Positions 17,310-27,400 of a stretch of DNA of 64,000 nucleotides are shown piece after piece. The stretch's first letter is position 1. Each line of letters starts with the position of its first letter. Under the pieces are notes generated by a model. That model worked only from the letters and a program-made list of their open reading frames with translations. It was not told where the DNA came from and ran no database searches. The position numbers were made by a program, and so were the translations under genes. The stretch lies in the NCBI GenBank assembly GCA_045650505.1, contig JAZRRE010000031.1, forward strand, positions 101,161 through 165,160. The letters are read 5' to 3'. The stretch comes from RGIG1681 sp045650505. Lineage in GTDB: Bacteria > Bacillota > Clostridia > Christensenellales > UBA1242.

Positions 17310-18830
17310 TTATTTAACCATACCGGTTCTTGCGGCATTTCTTTCAGCAAGAATACCAGCTTTTCCAGCTTCAATTAAAACTGAATATTTGTGGCAAAGT
17401 TGTTCGCCATCTAATTCATTACCAGCATTATCTTTGTTGATATCAATTGCTTTACAAGCTTTTTCAATAGCTTCTCTATATTCGCTCAATCCATTTAAAT
17501 CATTTGTTTCATCGTTTAAATCATATTTAGAACCATCGATTTCAAGTTCATCACCAGTAATTTTAAATTCACCAGCAAGCTCTCTATCTTTCAATTCTTT
17601 TTTAGCATTGTTGATTTCTTGGTTATGTTTCTTTGCAGATAAAAGTTGATACATTTCTGTAAGTTCAGTAGAGAATGTGGTGTAATCAGCAGCAGCAATT
17701 CCTGCTTTTGGTGTTGCAGAAGGGCCGATGATTGATTCAACAAATTCAGTTGCACCTTTTGAGCCAACCAATTTACTAATAGCCTCTAAATTACCTGATT
17801 TCATAGCATCATAAGCTGTTTTAAGGTCAATAATTTCAGGAATAGAAGTTACTGCAAAAACAGTTTCTCCTGGGGTTGGTTCAGCTTTAGGAGGTTGTTT
17901 TGATTTATCACTCAATTTTCTAATTTCTTCATAAGCAGCATATTTTGAAATAGCTTCCACACAGTCTGCACTGCCCATTGCAGTTACCAAAAGAGCTTGA
18001 AGTGCTTGAGTTTCATTAGCTTTAATTTGAGCTCTTGCAGCTGAAAGAATTTTATTTGCTTGAGTAATAGTTGCTGGGTCGTTATTAGGATTCATAGCAA
18101 CTTCTGATAAATATTCAAAAGTTGATAAATCTGTTGTTGCACTAGCAACAAGTTTTTTGAATGCAGCTGCATTTGTTGCACTGCTTGCCACGTGTTCGTG
18201 GTCATAAGCTGTTCCTTTGTTCATTTCATTTTCAGCTTCTTGTTTAGCTGCAGCATTTTGTTCTAATTTTCTTCTAATAGCCTTTTTAGCAATAACACCA
18301 GCAATCACAGCTGCGCCACCCAAACCAGCGGCAGCTGCTGGATTTGCAACAATCCAACCAGGAACGGTTTCGAATAAGAAACTTCCAATATGAGCAATAA
18401 CAGCTTTTTCTGCGCCTTTTTCTCCAACTTTTAAAGCCAAAAGTCCGCTCATAGAAATAGCACCGCCAAGCATAGCCACGCCATTTTCTGCACCGTTTTT
18501 AAATATCCAGTTCATAACATTTTGTTTATCTGTTGTAATTTGGTCAGTATTTCTTCCAAGAGCGGTCCAAATTTTACGAACTGAAACTGTGCTATCAGAA
18601 AGACTTTTCAAACGACTATCTTTCTTATATTTTCTAAAGAGTTTCAAGGTTTTTTCTTTTTGAACTTGAAGTCTTTTAACTTGTTTTTCTGTTGATTTTC
18701 TTGTTTTTTCAGAGAGTTTACCTTTTTCAATTTTCTCATTCAAAACTTTGATAGCTTGGTCAATATCGCCAACGGTTCTATTGTCAAGTTCAGTTAATAA
18801 AGCATCTCTTTGTGGCACTTTTTTTACCAT
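17310..18830 (-). CDS. Uncharacterised 506-residue protein with a hydrophobic central segment
   Basis: I do not recognise it. The N-terminal 90 residues are strongly basic and helical (EKTRKSTEKQVKRLQVQKEK). Two hydrophobic stretches rich in Ala and Gly follow at about 116-134 and 147-184 (FLFETVPGWIVANPAAAAGL), then a polar, alanine-rich helical C-terminal 300 residues with acidic KKELKDRELAGEF and FEYLSEV segments. This layout suggests an inner-membrane or pore-like anchor with large cytosolic arms. The ATG at 18830 has AAGGAGAT at a good distance. It lies in an orphan minus-strand block between gyrA and the helicase-loader genes, upstream of the 148-residue acidic gene. Confidence 0.72.
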   Translation of the reverse strand: MVKKVPQRDALLTELDNRTVGDIDQAIKVLNEKIEKGKLSEKTRKSTEKQVKRLQVQKEKTLKLFRKYKKDSRLKSLSDSTVSVRKIWTALGRNTDQITTDKQNVMNWIFKNGAENGVAMLGGAISMSGLLALKVGEKGAEKAVIAHIGSFLFETVPGWIVANPAAAAGLGGAAVIAGVIAKKAIRRKLEQNAAAKQEAENEMNKGTAYDHEHVASSATNAAAFKKLVASATTDLSTFEYLSEVAMNPNNDPATITQANKILSAARAQIKANETQALQALLVTAMGSADCVEAISKYAAYEEIRKLSDKSKQPPKAEPTPGETVFAVTSIPEIIDLKTAYDAMKSGNLEAISKLVGSKGATEFVESIIGPSATPKAGIAAADYTTFSTELTEMYQLLSAKKHNQEINNAKKELKDRELAGEFKITGDELEIDGSKYDLNDETNDLNGLSEYREAIEKACKAIDINKDNAGNELDGEQLCHKYSVLIEAGKAGILAERNAARTGMVK

Positions 18831-19024
18831 AATTTATATAATCTCCTTAATTTTAATTATTAACAATATTTGTCACTATGATTATTTTGGAATATTTTTT
18901 GTGATTAGTCAACAAAAATAGGGGTTATTTGCCATTTTTAATTATATTTGTATAATAAAAAGTTCCCAAAATAACCAATTTTTAAATAGTTTGGAAAATT
19001 TTTAACAAAATTTAACCAAAAAAC

Positions 19025-19055
19025 AAAATCACCCCATAAGAATTGGGGTGATTTT
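19025..19055 (-). terminator. Terminator after the 43-residue gene
   Basis: An 11-bp perfect stem AAAATCACCCC/GGGGTGATTTT (19025-19035/19045-19055) lies directly past the micro-ORF on the minus strand. It separates the 398/43-residue genes from the 506/148-residue genes. Confidence 0.88.
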
Positions 19056-19058
19056 ATT

Positions 19059-19190
19059 TTATTTTGTTTCTCCATATTTTTTGTCAAGCTCATCAAGTGA
19101 TTTTTTGTAATCTTCACAAATCTTGTTTACAGTTTTGCGAAAATTTTCTGTGATTCTTTCAAATTCTTTCATAATTTCTTTATTTTCCAT
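19059..19190 (-). CDS. 43-residue charged helical micro-protein
   Basis: A short reading frame from the ATG at 19190 to TAA at 19059, with a strong GGAGG 5 nt upstream of the start. The product is a single highly charged helix with regular hydrophobic spacing (EIMKEFERITENFRK; DYKKSLDELDKKYG) and one Cys. It begins 18 nt after the 398-residue gene and is followed directly by a terminator, so it is the last gene of that transcript. The ribosome site, the placement and the codon use support it as real. It may form a coiled coil with the upstream coiled-coil protein, but this is inference. Confidence 0.7.
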   Translation of the reverse strand: MENKEIMKEFERITENFRKTVNKICEDYKKSLDELDKKYGETK

Positions 19191-19208
19191 AATATCCTCC
19201 AAACAAGA

Positions 19209-20405
19209 TTATTCATCACCTGGTTCAGGTTCTTTTGCGCCTTTCAAAATTTCGGCTTTAATTTTCTTTGCATCTGCTATAACTTTGTGATATAAAGCAG
19301 AAATTTCTTTTTTTGTAGGGTTTTTGAGCTTCAATGAAGCAGGGATTTTTCCACTTGTTAAAAATTCTGCAATTTCTGCTTCTGGAACATCAATACCAGA
19401 TAAAACCATTTGTCTGAAAAGCATTTGAACTTTTGTTTCATTTAAACCATTTAAAACTTGAGTCATTGCATCAGAGAATGCTTTAGCATCAATAAGTTTT
19501 TCAGCTGTTTCATCATGTTTAGCAGTTGCTTCACCAAGTTCACCTGTTTTTGCAACAACTTCTTCCATACGTCCAGAAATCATTTCGCCAACAGCACCAT
19601 CTTTAGCTTTTTTAGAATCTCTCATTGATTGTTTAAATCTATTAATAACCCCAAGGGCATCTTGAGCTTTAGTTCTGTGTGATGTTGCAAGTTCTTTTAA
19701 TTCAGCAATCTTTGCTTCCATTTCAGCAGTTTTTGTTTTAGTTGATTCAATTTCTGCTGCCAAAGACTCAATTTTATTAGCAAGAAGTGTGTCAATGCAT
19801 GCTGAAATTTCTGCTACAAACAAACCAGCATTTGCTTCATAATTTTTCGTAATTTTAGCTTTTCTTAAAGGGTCACCTTCAGCAAATGACAAAGCTGATT
19901 GATATCTTCTAATAATAGCATCAGATGATTTGCCAATAATTTCCATCAAGAAAGCATAACCTTTTGAATCTTGAACTCTTTCATCTTCAGCGATTTCAAG
20001 AGGGAATTCAATGAGGTCTTCAGAAATAAGTGCAGCCATTTTCTTGTGGTCATAATCACCAGCTTCAGCATTACCTTTTTTAGCAAGGTCAACAAAAGCA
20101 CTTACAGTATCTTTCTTTTTTGCTTCAAATTCAGCTGATTCAATAGCTTTAGTAAGTCTTTCTTTTACATCTTCAGCTAAAAGACCAAGAGCGGCTTTTT
20201 TGCCTGGATAAGTTGAGCTTATAGCAAAAGCTTCAGCATTTGGTGCAGCTGCAAGGTCAGCTAAAAATTCAGCTTCTTCAATAGAGGCACTATTTTCAAA
20301 GAATGTAGGTTGAGTTTTATATTCTTTTCCTTTTTTAGGACCATCAACAAAGAAATATACTTTTTTGCTTTTTAATAGTCCTTTAGATTTTAATTCAATA
20401 GCCAT
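19209..20405 (-). CDS. Uncharacterised 398-residue coiled-coil protein
   Basis: Not recognised. Residues 1-30 look like a small beta unit (KKVYFFVDGPKKGKEYKTQ), residues 40-200 are alanine-rich helices, and residues 205-320 form a long coiled coil (ANKIESLAAEIE; AEMEAKIAELKELA). The C-terminus holds FRQMVLSGIDVPEAEIAEFLTSGKIPASLK, ending in EPEPGDE. There is no signal peptide. The ATG at 20405 is fixed by in-frame TAA codons just upstream; GGAGG lies 15 nt away, further than usual. A near-consensus promoter drives it. It is adjacent to the dnaB/dnaI-like replication genes but has its own transcript. Confidence 0.75.
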   Translation of the reverse strand: MAIELKSKGLLKSKKVYFFVDGPKKGKEYKTQPTFFENSASIEEAEFLADLAAAPNAEAFAISSTYPGKKAALGLLAEDVKERLTKAIESAEFEAKKKDTVSAFVDLAKKGNAEAGDYDHKKMAALISEDLIEFPLEIAEDERVQDSKGYAFLMEIIGKSSDAIIRRYQSALSFAEGDPLRKAKITKNYEANAGLFVAEISACIDTLLANKIESLAAEIESTKTKTAEMEAKIAELKELATSHRTKAQDALGVINRFKQSMRDSKKAKDGAVGEMISGRMEEVVAKTGELGEATAKHDETAEKLIDAKAFSDAMTQVLNGLNETKVQMLFRQMVLSGIDVPEAEIAEFLTSGKIPASLKLKNPTKKEISALYHKVIADAKKIKAEILKGAKEPEPGDE

Positions 20406-20441
20406 AATTTATTAATTTTTCCTCCTTTATGGTATGGCTTA

Positions 20442-20470
20442 ATTATATAACTTTTTGGGGTGCAAGTCAA
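20442..20470 (-). promoter_or_regulatory. Promoter of the orphan coiled-coil operon
   Basis: On the minus strand TTGACT (20470-20465), a 17-bp spacer and a consensus TATAAT (20447-20442), 36 nt before the ATG at 20405. Confidence 0.82.
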
Positions 20471-20617
20471 TAAATTTAAGAAAATAATTATAAAGTTAGA
20501 ACTATTCGGCGTGTAAAAGTGCTATTTTTCAGGGTTTATGCGTTTAAATATTTTATGAAATATTTAAAAATTTTTGCTTAATGTCACAAAAAACGACAAA
20601 ATTTTATTCAAAAAAGA

Positions 20618-20645
20618 AAAAATCTACCGAAAATGGTAGATTTTT
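20618..20645 (-). terminator. Terminator of the helicase-loader operon
   Basis: An 11-bp stem AAAAATCTACC/GGTAGATTTTT lies 35 nt past the dnaI-like gene on the minus strand, flanked by an A-run. Confidence 0.88.
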
Positions 20646-20679
20646 GAGTATGTTCAAATTAACCAAAAATTATTTGGAC

Positions 20680-21627
20680 TTAAGAATTTATTCCTCTAAG
20701 GTCGTCGCCGTCAAGGTGGAAAACATTGCAGGTTTTCTTGCTGGTGAGTCTTGAATAAATGCGTTCGCCATATCTGTCTAAAATGTCTTCTGGCATTAGG
20801 TTTGTTGTGATAATAACAGGCTTGTTAAATCTTTCACGCTCTGAAAGAACTAAAAAGAGATAGTTCAAGGTCACATTGTTGATAAGTGGCTCTGTGCCAA
20901 GGTCATCAATAAACAAAAAGTCGCTTTCAAGAAGTGGAATCAAATGTGAGTTTTTTGTTTCATTAAAAGTGGTGTGATAAGCAAGCATCATATTGTTCAT
21001 ATCAAAAGCAGACACAAAACAAACTGAATGATTTTTTTGAATCATAAAACTTGCAAGGCACTCTGTGATGAAAGTTTTTCCAACACCAACTTTTCCTGAA
21101 AAAACAAGATTGCGTTTTTTAACATTAGGGTAGGTATTTGCCCATTTTTCTATCAAAGTTTTAAGTTTTTCAAGATTTTTTGATTGAGTTTTATCCTTGC
21201 AAATATTTGTATCAAATTTGTCAAAGGTCGCAAGTTTAGAAGCATCGATTCCAGATGCTTTCACAAGTTCTGCGTTTCTTCTTCTAACAAAGCAAGAGCA
21301 AAGTCTTCCTGAAAAAACACCTGTGTCGTTGCAGTCTTTGCAATCGAACTGCGGAAGAAGGTCGTCAGGTGTCATTTTTGCGGCTTTCAAAAGGTCAAGT
21401 TTTTGCTTTCTTATTGTTTTCAAAACCTTTGAAAGTTCAGCAGTTTTTTTGTTTGCTGATTCTGCTTTTGCAAGTTCAAAAATAACTTCTTTTTCAAGTT
21501 TGATAAGATGCATAAAAGCAGGGATTTTTGTGAGTTTATCCCTGTTATCGTTTGCTTTTTTTTCAGCTTTAATGCGTTTTCTTGCAAACTCATTTTGAAT
21601 TTTTTTGTTTATTTCTTGATAGTTCAT
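20680..21627 (-). CDS. DnaI/DnaC-type AAA+ helicase loader with zinc-binding cysteines
   Basis: A 315-residue protein expected to load the replicative DNA helicase. It has a helical N-terminus, a Cys cluster C96-x2-C99-x10-C110-x-C112 (CKDCNDTGVFSGRLCSC), Walker A GKVGVGKT (178-185), Walker B SDFLFIDDLGTEP and the sensor I ITTNL. The arginine-finger region is GERIYSRL. This arrangement matches DnaI of Bacillota. It starts 23 nt after the DnaB-like gene, making a two-gene primosome-loading operon. I leave the symbol empty because DnaC and DnaI are hard to separate by eye. Confidence 0.9.
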   Translation of the reverse strand: MNYQEINKKIQNEFARKRIKAEKKANDNRDKLTKIPAFMHLIKLEKEVIFELAKAESANKKTAELSKVLKTIRKQKLDLLKAAKMTPDDLLPQFDCKDCNDTGVFSGRLCSCFVRRRNAELVKASGIDASKLATFDKFDTNICKDKTQSKNLEKLKTLIEKWANTYPNVKKRNLVFSGKVGVGKTFITECLASFMIQKNHSVCFVSAFDMNNMMLAYHTTFNETKNSHLIPLLESDFLFIDDLGTEPLINNVTLNYLFLVLSERERFNKPVIITTNLMPEDILDRYGERIYSRLTSKKTCNVFHLDGDDLRGINS

Positions 21628-21650
21628 AATTTTCCTTAAAACATTATATT

Positions 21651-23111
21651 TTAAATTTCAATATCTTCAAGAGAAGTGAATACTGCAGAGAGTTGTTCTC
21701 TTGAATAATTGTGCTTTTCAAAGCTTTCTTGTTTTGCCGGTTTCGATGTTGTTTTTCTTGATTCCGGTTTAACTTCTTTAAGTTTTTCTTTGATGGTTTT
21801 TGTATCATTTGCACTTTGCTCATTAAGGTTTGCAATAACTTTGTTGAGATAGGTCATAGGGTTAGTTTTGTCTTTGGCTGTTTCAGCTGCAAGCAAAATT
21901 TGTTCGTGAGTGAACCCCCAACTATCTGTCCAAGTTTTATAAAATTCTCTGTCTAAACTTGAAATGTTACGAATAAGACCGGTGGTGTCAATCACTTCTC
22001 TCACAAGTTCATCAGTCTTTAAAATTCCTGAAATATATTGCTCAATTGAAGCAAGTGAAATAAGCCCAAGCTTAAAGAATTTTTGAACTGTGTTATTCAT
22101 AGAACCAAGAGTTCTCAAATCTTGAGAAAAACAATAGTTGCTTATAAAAATAAGGGTGTCACTTTCATAGCCTTTATTTGTCCAATCAGCAATATATGTG
22201 TCAACAATGTTTTCAACATTTTGATAGTAAAGCCCAAGTGTTTTTGAAACAGTTTTTGCAAGTTCAAACATAGAATCACGTTTTTCACTGAATGATAAAA
22301 CTTCTTCCATTGTGAAAAGTTTTTGTTCGTAGTATTTAGACAAAAGTTCATCAAGTTTGGTGAATCCACCGTGTTTTTTTTGTGATTTTGCAACTTCAAC
22401 AATAACTCCGTGAGTGAAACCAAAGCTGTTTTTCCATTTAAGATATAAGTTGCGTTCATCAATGTCAGCTTCACGTTTAAGCCCAAGAGCAGTTAAAATA
22501 TGTTTGATTTCAATAGCAGACTTTTCTTGTTCAATAAGCTTTGCATCAACCGCGCTAACGGTTTTGATTCCTTGACTTTCAAAGTCGCGTGCCACTTTCA
22601 TAATATAAGGATAACCAATTGAAGGACCGTGTATTGAAACACAATATTGTGCAATCAAAACAACTGCTTCTGGTTCAAAATGGTCAACTTCAATAAGTGT
22701 GTAATAGTTGTTATATTCTGTTGGGGTAATCATTCTGCCAGAAAGAACACCTTGAATTTGTTCATTAAAATCAGTGTATTTGTCTTTATTTCTAATTTTC
22801 ATACTTCCAGAGTGAGCACGAACAGGAAGGTATCTCACTTCATAAGGATTTCTTGAAACCACTTGAACAAGCCCCACCATCTGCCAATAGTCAAAAGCTT
22901 TGAGCACTTGGTCTTCGGTGAGTGAAAGCATTTTGCAAATGGTGTTTAGTGAGTTTTCATCACTAGAAAGAGTGTTACAAAGAGTGAGCCCATAAAGATA
23001 TACTTTCACATCATCACCGGTTGCTTGTGGCAAAAATTCATTAAAAAAATTATTGTCGATAACGGTATAGCCTTCGGTGTTAAGTTTGCTAGAGTATGAG
23101 CAAAGTGCCAT
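21651..23111 (-). CDS. DnaB/DnaD-like primosome initiation protein
   Basis: A 486-residue protein resembling DnaB of Bacillus, which recruits the helicase loader during initiation and restart. The N-terminal winged-helix-like part (residues 1-100) contains LTEDQVLKAFDYWQMVGLVQVV. Two DnaD-type C-terminal modules are visible by the shared WGFTHE/FGFTHG pattern, near 230-270 and 405-450. Two further segments (near 160-200 and 310-350: VVLIAQYCVS and LIFISNYCFS) look like related repeats. I set the start at the ATG at 23111, with AAGGAG 7 nt upstream; an earlier in-frame start gives only a basic extension without a ribosome site. Confidence 0.87.
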   Translation of the reverse strand: MALCSYSSKLNTEGYTVIDNNFFNEFLPQATGDDVKVYLYGLTLCNTLSSDENSLNTICKMLSLTEDQVLKAFDYWQMVGLVQVVSRNPYEVRYLPVRAHSGSMKIRNKDKYTDFNEQIQGVLSGRMITPTEYNNYYTLIEVDHFEPEAVVLIAQYCVSIHGPSIGYPYIMKVARDFESQGIKTVSAVDAKLIEQEKSAIEIKHILTALGLKREADIDERNLYLKWKNSFGFTHGVIVEVAKSQKKHGGFTKLDELLSKYYEQKLFTMEEVLSFSEKRDSMFELAKTVSKTLGLYYQNVENIVDTYIADWTNKGYESDTLIFISNYCFSQDLRTLGSMNNTVQKFFKLGLISLASIEQYISGILKTDELVREVIDTTGLIRNISSLDREFYKTWTDSWGFTHEQILLAAETAKDKTNPMTYLNKVIANLNEQSANDTKTIKEKLKEVKPESRKTTSKPAKQESFEKHNYSREQLSAVFTSLEDIEI

Positions 23112-23195
23112 TTTCTTTCTCCTTATGAGTAGTTTTATGTTCAAGAGCAAAAACTAAAGCTAACATAACTTTGGTTTTATTGACTCTAAAATTAA

Positions 23196-23224
23196 TTGCA
23201 ATATTTTATAAACAAGTTTATAAT
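23196..23224 (+). promoter_or_regulatory. sbcDC promoter
   Basis: TTGCAA (23196-23201), a 17-bp spacer and TATAAT (23219-23224). The AGGAG site precedes the ATG at 23300. The gap is divergent from the DnaB-like gene. Confidence 0.7.
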
Positions 23225-23299
23225 AACACTAATAGAGTGAAAATTCAACAACAAAATAAGACATTATTTTAAATTTAGTTGTTTTGCAGGAGATTTTAA

Positions 23300-24469
23300 A
23301 TGAAATTTTTACACACTGCCGATTGGCACTTGGGCGTTAAAACAAATGGTAGAGATAGGCTTATCGAACAAAAAAGAGTTATTGATGAAATTGTGTCGAT
23401 TGCAACTTATGAAAATATTGACTGTGTTATTTTAGCAGGAGATATTTTCAACACAGCAAGCCCTTCTGCTGATGCTGAAGAATTATTTTTTGATGCAATT
23501 GAAAGGCTTTCTGCTGGTGGCGAAAGATTTGTTTTTGTGCTTGCGGGAAATCATGATGACCCAACCAGACTTGCAGCTGGTCTTCCTCTTGCAAGTAAGC
23601 ATAATATTGCTATTGCAAGCGACCTTGAAAAGCTTAACGAAAAATCATTCAATAAAAATGGTGCGGTTAAACTTATTGAAACCGGAAAAGGTCATTTAAA
23701 AATTCAAAAAAATGAAGAGATTATAACAATAGCATACCTTCCATATCCAAGTGAGTCAAGAATCAGTGTCAAATTAGACAGTGAGCTTTCTTATGCTGAA
23801 AAAGTTCAAAAATGGGCAGAAATTTCAGCAAGTGCATTTAGCAAAAACACATTCAATATTTTTGTTTCACATCTTTTTATGGTTGGTTCAAAAACCACAA
23901 GTGGAGAGGTTCGTGTGGGTGACATTTTAGCAGTTCCAAAAAATTATCTTCCAAAAGCTGATTATACTGCACTTGGACACATTCATAAACCTCAAGCATT
24001 AGGAAATGATGCTTATTATTCAGGTGCAATCACTGCGCTTAATGCCGGTCAAAAAGATTTAAGTGTAAATGTATTTGAAACCGAAAATGGCAAGATGATT
24101 GATTTTAAAAATATCAAACTTCAAAATATTGCAAAATATGAAAAGGTGACAGTAAATTCAATTGCTGAAGCTGAAGAAAAACTTTTGGCATTTGATGATA
24201 AAGATATTGTTGAGCTTGAAATTGTGCAAAATGAACCACTTTCCGCTTCTGAAGTTAAATCACTTCGAAAAGCATTTTCTTGCATACTCACCATTTCGCT
24301 TGTGAGAAAGTTTGAAGAAAATGAAGGTGAAACTTATTCAAATAGAAGACATTTGACCGATGAGGAACTTTTTAAAGAATTTTATAAGTCAGTCAAAGGT
24401 ATTGAGCCAGCAGCTGACTTAACTGAATTATTCATTTTATGCAAAGGAGAGGAAGATGAAGCCAATTAA
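23300..24469 (+). CDS. sbcD: SbcD, nuclease subunit of the SbcCD (Mre11/Rad50-type) complex
   Basis: A 389-residue metallophosphoesterase. All the phosphoesterase motifs are present: DWHLG (8-12), GDIFN, GNHDDP, SHLFM and GHIHKP. With SbcC it cleaves hairpins and protein-blocked DNA ends. The stop overlaps the sbcC ATG by 14 nt, so the two are translationally coupled. Confidence 0.96.
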   Translation: MKFLHTADWHLGVKTNGRDRLIEQKRVIDEIVSIATYENIDCVILAGDIFNTASPSADAEELFFDAIERLSAGGERFVFVLAGNHDDPTRLAAGLPLASKHNIAIASDLEKLNEKSFNKNGAVKLIETGKGHLKIQKNEEIITIAYLPYPSESRISVKLDSELSYAEKVQKWAEISASAFSKNTFNIFVSHLFMVGSKTTSGEVRVGDILAVPKNYLPKADYTALGHIHKPQALGNDAYYSGAITALNAGQKDLSVNVFETENGKMIDFKNIKLQNIAKYEKVTVNSIAEAEEKLLAFDDKDIVELEIVQNEPLSASEVKSLRKAFSCILTISLVRKFEENEGETYSNRRHLTDEELFKEFYKSVKGIEPAADLTELFILCKGEEDEAN

Positions 24470-27400
24470 ACTAACAATTGATGGTCTTAACAGCTTTGAA
24501 ACTGAACAAACATTAGATTTCAGCAAGCTTTCAGGCGGAGTGTTTGGCATCTTTGGAAAAACCGGTAGTGGAAAATCAACCATTTTAGATGCAATCACAT
24601 TAAGTCTTTATGGCGAAGTTGAAAGAAGTAAGCAAAAAGTTGACTTTATAAACACCAAGTGTCAAAAAGCTGTGGTGAGTTTAGAGTTTGAAATTTTCTC
24701 TGCTGGCAAAAACAGAAGGTTTTTGGTGGTTAGAACTTTCTCTAAAAAGAAAAATGGAATCGAATCGACCGCCGAACTTTACGAACTTGATGGCATAGTG
24801 AAAAATATGGTTACCGAAGGTGTGACCAAAGTTGATAATAAAATCTTTGAAATTGTTGGTCTTGGTGCAAACGAATTTGCAAAATGTATCGCACTTCCAC
24901 AAGGTGAATTTTCAGCCTTTTTGAAAGCACGCCCAGCAGAGCGAACTGAAATAATGAGCAATATTTTCGACCTTTCAAGATATGGTGAAAAACTCACTGC
25001 TTCGGTAAAAAATAAACTTAATGAATACGACAAGCAGGTGCTTGCGTTGTCTTCAAGTTTAGAACTTGTGAAGTTTGCAACCGATGAACTTTTAGCGGAC
25101 GCAAAACTTCAAATGGAAACTGCTAAAAAAGAGTATGATAAAACAAGTGAAGAACTCAAACTTTTAGCTGAAGATTATGCAAAGCAAAACACTGCTTATG
25201 AGAAACAAGTTAAACTTGATGAGATTTTAAAAACTCTTTCTAAACTTGAAACACAAAAAGAAGAAATTGAAAGACTTAAAACAGAAGTTGAAAAAAATAA
25301 AGTTGCAAACGAAATAAAACCAGCTTATGATAAACTTCAAAAAGATAAGGTTGATGAAAAGGAACTCACCGAAAAGATTGCGGGTTTAAATGAGATTAAA
25401 CTTCAAAAACAAACAGAACTTCACGAAGCCAAAACAGAATTTGAAGACTTTAAAGTAGTTTATGAATCAAAAATTATTGAGCTTAATTCAAAACTTGCAA
25501 GACTTGATAATCTTTTAAAGTTTGAAAATGATTTAAAGCAAACTGAAACTGAAAAAGAAAAAGTTTTAGAAAAACAAAAAGAAACAGAAAAAACTTTAAA
25601 TGAAAAATATGAAGGTTTAAATTATCTTCTTTCAGATGCTTCAAAAATTGAAGAAGAAATTGAAAAGATTGATGACTTTATTGAAGCAAACAAGCCTGAT
25701 GTTGATTTAAGCTATGCACTTGAACAAACAAAGGGAATTGAAAGTGAAATTATTTTAATTGATGATTTCTATTCAGAAATTGAAAAGCTTGTTGACAAAA
25801 CAAACTATGAGCTTGAAATTGAAAGACAAGCATATAATGATGCAATAAGAGCAGAAAAAGATTACAACAAAAAAGCGGAGCAAATCCAAAACTCAATAGA
25901 AGTTGCTTTTGAAGATGCAGACACAACTAATTTTGCAAAACTTCGTAGTTGCGATAAACAAATTGAAGATATGAAAGAAGTTCAAACACTTTGTCTTTCT
26001 ATTGATAGTGTGCTTTCAAAACTAGATTTAGATTCTGAAAATCGAATGGCAACAATTATCGCAATTGGCAGTCAAATTGAAGCAGAACAATTGGCTTATG
26101 GCAAGCTTGAAAGAGAAATTGAATCAGAAGAAAGAGAAATTGCTGTGCTTCGAGAAGAAAGAGAAGCGATGCTTGGTGATAATGTTATCTCTCTCATTTC
26201 TGAACACTTGAATATTGGTGAAGAATGTCCGGTATGCTCAAATAAAGTTCTTCAAAAAGTTTATGGTGAAAAAATTGATTTAAAATCAATTGAAAACCAA
26301 ATTAAAGTTGAAAATGAAAAACTTAAAACCCTTCGTTATGATAGAGATAAATCATTTGCAAATGTAATCACACTCAAGGCAAGAATTGAGTTTGAAAAGG
26401 CACAAATTGAAGTTAATAAAGCTGAAATGGAAAGTCTTTTAGCCGATAAACATTTGCTTTATAAGAGATTTATTGAAGAAGATGACGGGGTTGAAGAAAA
26501 ATTTAACAAACTTCAAACACTCATTGAAAACACATCAAACAGTTTAGAAAGTTTGATTGCACTTCAAGGCGAAGTTCGAACTGCTCACGAAAGGGTGGTT
26601 ATCAGCAAAACTGAAGCCGGAACAAAAATCACAATTTATCAAAAACAACTTGAAGATTTGCTTGAGGTTTTATATAGCTTTCAAAGAAAGAAAGCTGAAA
26701 GAGAATTTGCAATTTTAAATATGCAAGAAAAATATGAAAATCTCAAAGAATATAAAAAGCAAATTGCAGAAGGCAAAAACATTGAACTTTTAATTGATAA
26801 AAAGAAAGATGAAAAATATAAACTTCGTGAACGCCAAAATGAAATAAATAATGAACGAATCGCAAAAGAAAAAGAGATTGCTGAAACCAAATCAGCTCTT
26901 GAAGTTCTCTATGAAAAAGAGGCAAATTGCGACAAACAAATCACAAACCTTAAAGCTGAAATTATTGCAAGTGGTGTTCCTGAAAATACTTCGGTTGAAG
27001 ATGAAAAACAAGAAACACAAAAACAGCTTTCAAAACTTAAATTTGACCACGAAAATACAACCATAAAATTTGAGTCAGCAAAAGACAATTTAAAGCGTGT
27101 TGAAAATGAGTATGATGTCAAGTTTATGGTTTTAGATGAAAAGAGAAAAGAAATCAAAGAACTTGAAGCAGAAGTTGTTGAAAAAATGCTTAAAGCTGAA
27201 TTTGCAAATAATGAAGACCTTGAAAAATGTTTTGCTGAAAGCTATGAGCTTAAAGTTAAACAGTCAAGAATTGATGAGTATGAAGATGCGTTCAGATTTG
27301 CAAATCTTCAAAAAGAAGAACTTGAAAAAGATGTAGTTGTTTCTCTTGATGAAAAAGAAATTGCAGGTCTTAAAGCACAAATTGATGAGCTTGATGAAAA

